A DNA stretch of 31,690 nt from a bacterium (GTDB lineage Bacteria; JAMCPX01): assembly GCA_027364825.1 (NCBI GenBank), contig DAHXOM010000283.1, forward strand, positions 1-31,690, written 5' to 3'. Below, piece after piece: positions 25,474 through 31,690 of this stretch (position 1 is its first letter; the number at the start of each line of letters is the position of its first letter). The position numbers and the translations under genes are program-made. The notes under the pieces were generated by a model. It saw nothing but the letters and a program-made list of their open reading frames with translations, did no database searches and was not told the DNA's origin.

Positions 25474-26123
25474 AGGTTCTCCCTGTTTGCGATTTTTTTA
25501 GAATTTGCGATCATTTCCCTAAAATCTTTTTCCCGAAGTCCTGCACCTTTGGCGATATTCAATGCATGCGCATCATCCATAAGGTCTCTGTCCGCATGTG
25601 CATCAGAGTCAAATACGAGTCCTGCCCCTGTTTTTTTCGCTATCATCGCAACATAACCATTCGTAAAACTATGACCGCCCCTGCCGCTTATTTCAAGGTA
25701 AACATGCTTTTTTGCGGCAAGCTCGGCCTCTTTTATGCTGATAAAGCCCGGGTGGGCTATTATATCCGCCCCGCCTTCGATGCCCGCAAGGTTCGTCCTC
25801 GGTTCAACCGGTTCCACGATTGTTTCACCATGGATAACGACAACCGCGGCACCTGCCTTCCTCGACAGCTCTATCAGCCTCGGTATATCAAAAGGAGGGA
25901 CATGCGTGATCTCGACACCGGCCAGGACATTGATACCGTTTTTCTTTTCCGAAAACTCCACAGCAGCGGCCTTGATATGTTCTATAACAAAAAGGTAGTT
26001 GGAAAAGTCGACATGATCCGTGATCGCGATAACGTTAATGCCGATTACCCTTGCCCTTTGTATGAGCTCCGAAGGCAGCAGCTCTCCGTCGCTGAATAAA
26101 GAATGTGTATGAAGATCTATCAT
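25470..26123 (-). CDS. PHP-domain metal-dependent phosphoesterase (histidinol-phosphatase-like)
   Basis: 217 residues, a complete PHP barrel. The metal-site motifs are HTH (H5, H7) with D12, TDH (H37), GVEITH (E71), VVIHGE (H98), IAHPG (H124) and FDSDAHAD (D172, D174, H176), the full set for a trinuclear site as in YcdX-type enzymes. It should hydrolyse a small phosphate ester or related phosphorylated compound; the substrate is not evident and no histidine-biosynthesis gene is nearby. It overlaps the TPR gene and the PATAN gene by 4 nt each, so it belongs firmly to this operon and may serve signalling or envelope metabolism (inference). Confidence 0.88.
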   Translation of the reverse strand: MIDLHTHSLFSDGELLPSELIQRARVIGINVIAITDHVDFSNYLFVIEHIKAAAVEFSEKKNGINVLAGVEITHVPPFDIPRLIELSRKAGAAVVVIHGETIVEPVEPRTNLAGIEGGADIIAHPGFISIKEAELAAKKHVYLEISGRGGHSFTNGYVAMIAKKTGAGLVFDSDAHADRDLMDDAHALNIAKGAGLREKDFREMIANSKKIANRENL

Positions 26124-27664
26124 GGGTTTATAACCTTCCTTAAAAGAGTTGGGATAATGTTCAAACTATCCGTGGTGTCTTTATTCAAAACAAATATGGG
26201 ATCCTCGCTATCCGATGATAATAATTTTCTCAAGGTCGGGATGACTTTGGTCCCGGCGTCTTTTCCATCCGGTGTCACGAAAACGTACGTTACCGGCAGA
26301 GTTTTTGCTCTCTTGAACTTATTGACCGCGGACAGGAACGAATCAAGGATCTCCTTTGACCCCTTATCGAACAATACGATGGCACCTACGGCACTGCTGG
26401 ACAATGCCATCCACAGCGGACCGTATTCAATCAGGGGGGGCACGGAAATAATCTCTATGCTCAGGAGTTCCGTAAGGGAAACCAGTCCGATCTCGCCGAA
26501 TACGACATCATCGCGGTTCGATACCGCAAAGGAACTATTCAGCGTAAATTTCGGCATATTGTTGATGCTGTTTATGAATGTTTTCAGGGAATTATAATTG
26601 GCGGACAGCACGATAACCCTTCCCCGGTGCGATTCCAGCTTCGTATGCTTATTGATTGAAACGACCTCGAGCAGCTTGAATATCTCTTCGTTTTCCAGGA
26701 GAGTGCCTTCCCGGTTCGTGACCTTCGGCGTTGCATGCTGTACAATTTCTATAATGCCTTTTTCAAGGAGGGCTACCAGCACCCGCAGTACATCATAATC
26801 CGGGAATGTACAGTTATCCACGATGTCTTCCACCTTGTTATAGAATTCAAGCAGGAGTAAAACCTCCTGGGTGATGGTCCTGACCTGCTTGGGCAGTTCC
26901 GAGAGTTTTTTCTTCAATTTTACCACAGCGTCGAGCGGCGGAAGGATATCTTTGTTCTTTTTCATCTCATCGATCTGTCTCATTCCCTCCATCAGCAGCG
27001 ACTCGGTCGTCGAGGTAATCCTTAGCGGGGTCAGGGCGCGGTGCGGTATAAATTCGAACTTTCCGTTTTTGATGGTAAGCAGCCGGTAAAATGCCTTAAC
27101 CCCTTCGACCTTTTCAAAGGTGGCGTTTATGATGCCGCCTTCCTGCAGGTATATAAAGCCGTTTCCCTTATCCGAGTATATGGTTATGGTTCCGTCTTTC
27201 TTGTTCATGCTGAATATCTGAAGCAGATCGATCAGGGATATCTGGGACAGGTTCCCTTCTATTTCCTTGTTTTCTTTCGACAGCTCTATGGTTTTCTGTC
27301 TCTTCTGGTAGATGCTGGATATCGTGCCGATAAGCTCGTCTATCCTGAACGGCTTTGTTATGACCTTTTCTCCCATGACACTTACGGATTTTAATTGATC
27401 GGGCGTACCCATGAATATCAATGCCAGGTTGTCCGTCTTCGGGTTCACGCTGATGATGTCCCTGAGTTTCTCCGTATCTATTATCGGAAGCTGCATGCCG
27501 AGTATGATGATGTCCGGGAGCTGCTCAATGATTATTTCGAGTGCCTTCGCTCCGTTGATGGCCGAGTAAATGCTGTAGCCCTGGGCCTTCAGTGCGTCTT
27601 TTATCAGTACTACGGACTTCTGGTCCGTGTCCGCTATAAAGATTTTTCCTTTTGTTTTTACCAT
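26120..27664 (-). CDS. Degenerate receiver + PATAN (DUF4388) + winged-helix-like + P-loop-less Ras-like domain
   Basis: 514 residues. The receiver (about 5-118) keeps the acidic D12/D14 region and K104, but the phosphoacceptor Asp is Gly56 in PDIIILGMQLP. The PATAN/DUF4388 domain spans about 134-235 (GNLSQISLIDLLQIFSMNKK...). A winged-helix-like segment covers about 280-312. The C-terminal domain (about 347-510) follows the order of MglA/Rag-like GTPases fused to PATAN proteins. Its P-loop position reads SANYNSLKTF (354-363) in place of GxxxxGKTTF, so it probably does not bind GTP. The start at 27664 avoids a 47-nt overlap with the upstream gene and begins at the fold; the longer frame adds 17 residues. 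It is likely a scaffold or adaptor. Confidence 0.8.
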   Translation of the reverse strand: MVKTKGKIFIADTDQKSVVLIKDALKAQGYSIYSAINGAKALEIIIEQLPDIIILGMQLPIIDTEKLRDIISVNPKTDNLALIFMGTPDQLKSVSVMGEKVITKPFRIDELIGTISSIYQKRQKTIELSKENKEIEGNLSQISLIDLLQIFSMNKKDGTITIYSDKGNGFIYLQEGGIINATFEKVEGVKAFYRLLTIKNGKFEFIPHRALTPLRITSTTESLLMEGMRQIDEMKKNKDILPPLDAVVKLKKKLSELPKQVRTITQEVLLLLEFYNKVEDIVDNCTFPDYDVLRVLVALLEKGIIEIVQHATPKVTNREGTLLENEEIFKLLEVVSINKHTKLESHRGRVIVLSANYNSLKTFINSINNMPKFTLNSSFAVSNRDDVVFGEIGLVSLTELLSIEIISVPPLIEYGPLWMALSSSAVGAIVLFDKGSKEILDSFLSAVNKFKRAKTLPVTYVFVTPDGKDAGTKVIPTLRKLLSSDSEDPIFVLNKDTTDSLNIIPTLLRKVINP

Positions 27665-27668
27665 ATTC

Positions 27669-29537
27669 CTATATCTGCCTCTGCAAGAAATACTTTTCCT
27701 GAAGAACGGCCACAAGCTCTTCCACGATGATGGGATCGCTCGTATGAAAAACGGAGAACTGCTTGCTGCTTGACTCGTTTGTTATAAAACCGTATGCGTA
27801 TTCCTCATTCAGGTTAAACATAAAAAACCTGTTTCCGATATCCTCGTTGATAATCATGATGGGGGCATAAGAGATATCTATGTATTCCCCCTGCTGTTTT
27901 CTGCCCAGCAGGTACAGCTTCGTGTTCGAATTATACAATTTATATTGTTCCTTGATGAGCTTGATGTCCTTGGTTATGGCCGGTATGCCGAGGAATATAA
28001 GCCCGCGCATGAATGGCCGTGCAAGGATATCGCTGGAAAGCAGGTTAATAATGTCCATGATGCGGTCCTTGGTAATGATGAATATGGCGTTCGTAATATC
28101 GTCTCCCTTTTGATCCGAATCCTTGAATATCCTGAGAATATTGTCCGAGAATTCCATAAATCCGAGTGACTCCATGGATGTAATCTCTTTTATTTTGCCG
28201 GTGCTTGATCGTTTGGCCATATCATACGCTTTGGACAGGAGCGTCTGGGCGGTAGTTCCGTCGTTCGGATAGGTCGCAGAACCGATGATAAGCTCCACAT
28301 TCTTCGTGACCGAGCCGTTGGTCACATACAATGTCTGTTTGAGCTGGTTCTTGATCCTCCGCATGGTGATGATGGAACCGAAATAGTCGGTATCCGGAAG
28401 AAAGAGGTTCAACATGCTTGAATGCTCGGATACGGACAGTGTATCGGCGTCCCGTATGACTTCGCTGATCAGGTTCGTTATTTTCGTAAAAATCTCATCC
28501 ACATAAGACCTCCCGAACGTTTCTACAAGGTCCCTGTAGTTTTCTACGGACACGACCGCGATAGAGAACATGCCGTGTATTCTGTTGGCTCTTTTTATCT
28601 CGTTTTCCGTGTACTCGATAAAATACCGGTAGCTGTACGCAGGCAGGTTGTCCGCCCTTAACGTATCGGTAACCTTCTGGGAAAGCTTGACTGCGTTTGA
28701 AACCGCTATACCGCCGAACGTGGTCAGCGTCCTCGCGACCCTGATGTCCTGCACGGTAAAGACCTTTTCCTTCTTGATGAGCCTCAGCAATGCATACACA
28801 TGACCGTCCTGCCCCTGGACAATCAGGTACATCGCTTTTTTATTTTCCGCACTCGTTATAATGCAATAGCCGTCCTTCATGGACTCCCGGTACTTGAACA
28901 TCTTCCAGCTTATTGAAGCGGACTCGTCGTAGGGTTCGGACTCATAGCCGAAAGAATGCAGGAGTTCAAAGTTGTCGTCGTCCTTACGGAACCAGAGCAT
29001 CGCCTTTGCAAGCTTTAATTCCACGACCATTGCATCGATAAGCTTTTTAAACACATTGTCCAGGCTGGATTGGGAGAGTATATCGCTTGCTCTCTTGTAA
29101 ACCTCAAGCAATATCAGGTATTCCATCCCCTCTTTCGCAAGCTTTTCTTTCTCCATAAACAGCTTCTTCTGGGCTATAATGTTGGTTACGAGGTGGAGGA
29201 ACTTACTGTCATCAAACGGTTTCTTTATATAGGTATAATGTATCCCGTCATTCGGCATGAGGGATTTAACGGAAGCTAAGTTTATCGACGTTATTACAAG
29301 CACCTCGGGTTTATAAACAAGCTTTTTTGTTTTTTCGGCAATACTGTCCAGTCCGCCTTCGTTTTTGTTCGGCTCATAGATGATCAGATCGAATACCGAT
29401 ACGTCCGCATCCGCGAGTTCGTCGTTGTCATGTATGTATACCTCGTAACCTACCCCGGAAAGCAGATCGCGGTAGAGTTCCCGGTAAAACCTGTCTTTAT
29501 CTATGATCAGTATATTACCGTTTTTCATTGCGATCAC
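27669..29537 (-). CDS. Degenerate receiver + GAF + inactive GGDEF-like protein
   Basis: 622 residues. The receiver (about 5-118) has D13/D15 and K106, but the phosphoacceptor position is Glu55 (DLIIYEP), which mimics phosphorylation. A GAF-like domain covers about 140-285. A domain of about 300-450 follows the GGDEF family closely (FSIAVVSVENYRDL..., NLFLPDTD, IGSATYPNDGTT), but the active-site GGDEF is replaced by EHSSM (371-375), so cyclic-di-GMP synthesis is unlikely. A C-terminal extension of about 170 residues is unrecognised. GTG at 29537 overlaps the nuclease gene stop by 4 nt; ATG at 29528 is an equal alternative. The neighbouring gene product is similarly inactivated, suggesting a protein-interaction pathway. 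Confidence 0.8.
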   Translation of the reverse strand: MIAMKNGNILIIDKDRFYRELYRDLLSGVGYEVYIHDNDELADADVSVFDLIIYEPNKNEGGLDSIAEKTKKLVYKPEVLVITSINLASVKSLMPNDGIHYTYIKKPFDDSKFLHLVTNIIAQKKLFMEKEKLAKEGMEYLILLEVYKRASDILSQSSLDNVFKKLIDAMVVELKLAKAMLWFRKDDDNFELLHSFGYESEPYDESASISWKMFKYRESMKDGYCIITSAENKKAMYLIVQGQDGHVYALLRLIKKEKVFTVQDIRVARTLTTFGGIAVSNAVKLSQKVTDTLRADNLPAYSYRYFIEYTENEIKRANRIHGMFSIAVVSVENYRDLVETFGRSYVDEIFTKITNLISEVIRDADTLSVSEHSSMLNLFLPDTDYFGSIITMRRIKNQLKQTLYVTNGSVTKNVELIIGSATYPNDGTTAQTLLSKAYDMAKRSSTGKIKEITSMESLGFMEFSDNILRIFKDSDQKGDDITNAIFIITKDRIMDIINLLSSDILARPFMRGLIFLGIPAITKDIKLIKEQYKLYNSNTKLYLLGRKQQGEYIDISYAPIMIINEDIGNRFFMFNLNEEYAYGFITNESSSKQFSVFHTSDPIIVEELVAVLQEKYFLQRQI

Positions 29538-30040
29538 ATCTTATACTTGCCGGGATCCGTACTTGAAAATTGTTTAAGCAGCTCATCATATTTTTTCTTT
29601 TTATCCTCTGCATCGGTATCGGATATGCCGGTCGCCGCTATTATGGATTCTATCGATTTATCAAGGACGACTTTGTCCACGAATATGGAAGCCGACATCC
29701 TCAGTGCTATTGCTATAGCGTCGGAAGGCCTTGAATCTATTGTAATCTCTCTATCCATTATCTTCAGGAATAACATGGCGTAGTACGTATTGTCTTTCAA
29801 TTCCGTAATCTCGACCTTTGTCGCAGAGACGTTCAGTTCGGTTAATACGCTCTTGATAAGATCGTGGGTGTTCGGCCTCGGTGCCTTGATCCCTTCGAGC
29901 TCCATCATAATGGCGCTCGCTTCAGCAACACCGATCCAGATGGGGAGGGTATACTTGTTTTCGCTGTCGCGCAGCACGACTATCGGAGTTGAATTTACGG
30001 GATCGATCATAATACCGATTACCTTCATTTCGATAAGCAT
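29534..30040 (-). CDS. Bifunctional nuclease family protein (DUF151)
   Basis: 168 residues. The BFN/DUF151 domain covers about 1-130, with the typical LPIWIGVAEASAI (32-44) and IDSRPSDAIAIALR. Plant and bacterial members show DNase and RNase activity; the bacterial role is poorly known. The start was set at the ATG at 30040 because GGAGGAGG lies 6 nt upstream (30047-30054). The longer frame to 30094 contains that ribosome site and adds residues unlike the family. The short C-terminal tail is charged (DAEDKKKKYDELLKQ). It follows miaB immediately (the miaB stop lies in this spacer) and its stop overlaps the next gene by 4 nt. Confidence 0.88.
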   Translation of the reverse strand: MLIEMKVIGIMIDPVNSTPIVVLRDSENKYTLPIWIGVAEASAIMMELEGIKAPRPNTHDLIKSVLTELNVSATKVEITELKDNTYYAMLFLKIMDREITIDSRPSDAIAIALRMSASIFVDKVVLDKSIESIIAATGISDTDAEDKKKKYDELLKQFSSTDPGKYKM

Positions 30041-30041
30041 A

Positions 30042-31370
30042 TCATTCCTCCTCCGGAATGTGTTTACCATACAATGCATTGTCCGAATAATCATCGATCA
30101 GTACGTCCGCAACCGTACCTTCCGGCACCGTGCCTGAAAAATTCACCAGCCTTCCATGCATCGTCCTTCCCTGCTGCCTCCCCTGCTTTTTACTGTCGCC
30201 TTCCACAAGGACCCGCTGCACTGTGCCGGCAAGGGCACGGTATATTTTTCTTGTTATTTCAAGCTGGGCATCCTGCAGCTCTTTCAGCCTCCCGGCTATT
30301 GTATGCTCCGGCACCTTGTCCCCGTATTTGTTCGCCCGTGCAAGCGGCCTGTCCGAGTATTTAAACGAAAATATGTTATCATAATTTGCGCGTCTTACAA
30401 ACATAATTGTATCGTGGTGGTCCTGATCAGTCTCCGACGGAAAGCCCGCTATGAAATCAGAGGTAACCGCAACATCGGGCTTCAATGTCCTTATCCTGTT
30501 TATTTTATCCATGTATTCTTCCACGGTATACCCTCTTGCCATCAGTTTCAATATCCTGTCGGATCCGGACTGGATGGGAAGATGTATATGCGGACAAACC
30601 TTGTCGAAATCCGTGAATGCATGCATAAGTTTGTCGGTCAGGTCCTTTGGATGCGAGGTAATGAACCGGATACGCTCCAGACCTTTTATATCGTTCAGCA
30701 TGGATAACAGCTCATACAGCGTTACCTGCTTTTCACCGGCATTATCCCTGTATGAATTTACATTCTGTCCCAGCAGGACGACCTCTTTCACCCCGGAAGC
30801 AACCAGCGTGTACACCTCGTCTATTATAGAGCGCACATTCCTGCTTACCTCCCTGCCGCGAAGATAGGGTACGGTACAGTACGAGCAGAAGTTATCGCAC
30901 CCTTCCATGATCGTGACATAGGCCTTTACCCCGTTCATGTCCTTCACCGGATTCCTGAAACGGTTCTGGTCTGTATCCGGTGCCACGGCGACAACAGGCC
31001 CGGTTGTTTTAGCCTGGCGGATAAGCTCATCGATCCTGTGGACCTGCGATGGCCCTACGACAACATCCACGCCTTTAAACCTGCCAACGAGCTTCCTGCC
31101 CTCCTGCTGTGCGACGCAACCGCTGAAAACAATAACCCTGTTCTGAGCAGTTTCTGATCTCCGTTTCTTGAGCTGCGCATACCTCCCCACACTCGAGTAG
31201 GCCTTTTGTTCTGCCTTTGCCCGCACACTACAGGTATTGACGATGACGACCTCAGCGTCCCTGGGGTTATCGGTCTGCACATACCCCCCGCCGGAAAGAA
31301 TCGACAGCATCCGTTCCGAATCATGCTCATTCATCTGGCAGCCGTACGTTTCAATATAAACCTTTTTCAT
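30042..31370 (-). CDS. miaB: tRNA-2-methylthio-N6-dimethylallyladenosine synthase MiaB
   Basis: 442 residues, a radical SAM methylthiotransferase that adds a methylthio group to i6A37 of tRNAs reading UNN codons. The N-terminal domain has the three auxiliary-cluster cysteines C11 (YGCQMN), C47 (NTCSVR) and C85 (SGCVAQ). The radical SAM motif is C158-x3-C162-x2-C165 (MEGCDNFCSYC). A C-terminal TRAM domain spans about 375-440. All six cysteines and the length are typical of MiaB rather than MtaB or RimO. It is the first gene of the long operon. A near-consensus promoter ends only 9 nt before the ATG and there is no Shine-Dalgarno, so translation is probably leaderless. Confidence 0.94.
   Translation of the reverse strand: MKKVYIETYGCQMNEHDSERMLSILSGGGYVQTDNPRDAEVVIVNTCSVRAKAEQKAYSSVGRYAQLKKRRSETAQNRVIVFSGCVAQQEGRKLVGRFKGVDVVVGPSQVHRIDELIRQAKTTGPVVAVAPDTDQNRFRNPVKDMNGVKAYVTIMEGCDNFCSYCTVPYLRGREVSRNVRSIIDEVYTLVASGVKEVVLLGQNVNSYRDNAGEKQVTLYELLSMLNDIKGLERIRFITSHPKDLTDKLMHAFTDFDKVCPHIHLPIQSGSDRILKLMARGYTVEEYMDKINRIRTLKPDVAVTSDFIAGFPSETDQDHHDTIMFVRRANYDNIFSFKYSDRPLARANKYGDKVPEHTIAGRLKELQDAQLEITRKIYRALAGTVQRVLVEGDSKKQGRQQGRTMHGRLVNFSGTVPEGTVADVLIDDYSDNALYGKHIPEEE
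30047..30054 (-). promoter_or_regulatory. Strong ribosome site fixing the bifunctional nuclease start
   Basis: GGAGGAGG on the minus strand, 6 nt from the ATG at 30040. It is formed by the last Pro-Glu-Glu-Glu codons of miaB, so the two genes are translationally linked. Confidence 0.8.
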
Positions 31371-31379
31371 ATTTTGAAA

Positions 31380-31408
31380 ATTGTAATAGTGATATGAAAT
31401 ATTGTCAA
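31380..31408 (-). promoter_or_regulatory. Near-consensus sigma-70 promoter of the miaB-to-Na/Pi operon
   Basis: On the minus strand, TTGACA (31403-31408, perfect), a 17-nt spacer and TACAAT (31380-31385, 5 of 6). Transcription should start near 31373, about 1-4 nt before the miaB ATG at 31370. This is the best promoter in the window. Confidence 0.75.
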
Positions 31409-31471
31409 ATAGTAATGCGCATATTCATTGGGTATAAACACACACAGGATTGGGGTAAAACACGCAGTGTA

Positions 31472-31566
31472 CCCCGTTAGAAAATTCCGGTTGTTTCTTG
31501 CGGATACTATGCCGTTGTTAAACGCTCAGACCATGATACTCCTGAATCCACAATTTTCTAAGGGGG
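31472..31566 (-). repeat. MITE-like element family 1, copy 2 (95 bp, opposite orientation)
   Basis: Reverse-complement relative of 12931-13026, about 90% identical by hand alignment. The ends, counting one more base on each side (31471-31567), are ACCCCGTTAGAAAATT and AATTTTCTAAGGGGGT, a 16-bp inverted repeat with one mismatch. TA lies directly on both outer edges of the C/G ends (31470-31471 and 31567-31568), compatible with a TA target duplication as made by IS630/mariner-type transposases. It lies upstream of miaB, in a 320-nt stretch without a convincing gene. Confidence 0.85.
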
Positions 31567-31567
31567 T

Positions 31568-31690
31568 ATGTCCCATAATGTACCGCGATATCTTGCTCAT
31601 TTACAACATAATCAAATGTTGACGATTCTGGTATGAATTTTGCTTTTTTTCTGCTATTCTTTAAATATAATCTCAAGGATAAGAGGAAAG
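31568..31690 (+). promoter_or_regulatory. Gene-free window end with a possible outward promoter
   Basis: A perfect TATAAT (31666-31671) in an AT-rich setting and a purine-rich AAGGATAAGAGG near the window end could be a -10 and ribosome site for a rightward gene beyond the edge. The -35 is poor (TTGCTT at 20-nt spacing). The rest of 31409-31471 and 31568-31660 shows nothing recognisable. Confidence 0.2.

Noticed and set aside
26120..27715. PATAN gene starting at 27715
   Set aside because: It would overlap the upstream gene by 47 nt and add 17 residues unlike the receiver fold; the ATG at 27664 follows the upstream stop by 4 nt.

Overview
The window is 31,690 bp of a Gram-negative bacterial chromosome of moderate GC content (judged by eye). 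The gene set includes a TolC/MacA/MacB tripartite pump, a PATAN (DUF4388) response-regulator-like protein, a Roadblock/LC7 protein, an MJ0042-type zinc finger fused to TPRs, and a B12-binding-type radical SAM protein. Together these suggest a deltaproteobacterial-grade organism (Desulfobacterota/Myxococcota relatives). This is inference from gene content; no rRNA or other taxonomic marker is in view. I saw no tRNA, rRNA, CRISPR array, prophage or complete IS.

Left block (1-6563, minus strand): a MidA-like methyltransferase cut by the window edge, a soluble four-PAS hybrid histidine kinase, a B12-binding-type radical SAM protein, and nicotinamidase pncA. A 184-bp inverted-repeat-bounded element lies between the last two.

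Middle block (6697-14019, plus strand): an envelope-stress-type module. It runs ECF sigma factor, zinc-finger membrane anti-sigma factor, Spy/CpxP-like periplasmic protein, TolC, MacA-like adaptor, separate MacB-type ATPase (TTG start) and MacB-type permease. Most junctions are tight or overlapping, but the ATPase and permease are separated by 164 nt holding two strong hairpins. A 96-bp repeat element sits 2 nt after the permease stop codon, followed by an HSL-family esterase and a second copy of the 184-bp element.

Right block (14232-31370, minus strand): an unknown multi-TM protein with its own promoter, then a long operon read from miaB leftwards. The order is miaB, bifunctional nuclease, degenerate REC-GAF-GGDEF protein, degenerate REC-PATAN-pseudoGTPase, PHP phosphoesterase, zinc-finger/TM/TPR protein, smc, Roadblock/LC7 protein, ftsY, glycerophosphodiesterase, Na/Pi cotransporter. 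Five junctions overlap by exactly 4 nt and the others are separated by 14 nt or less or overlap slightly. A near-consensus promoter ends only 9 nt before the miaB ATG, which suggests a leaderless transcript.

The points most worth a second look are: (1) two families of short inverted-repeat-bounded, MITE-like elements, each present twice; (2) smc with an ATA codon exactly where the start Met should be; (3) a signalling set of inactivated domains (REC without its Asp, GGDEF without its motif, a Ras-like fold without its P-loop) in one operon with a Roadblock protein, smc and ftsY; (4) the probable leaderless miaB mRNA; (5) a tandem repeat running into the tolC start codon.
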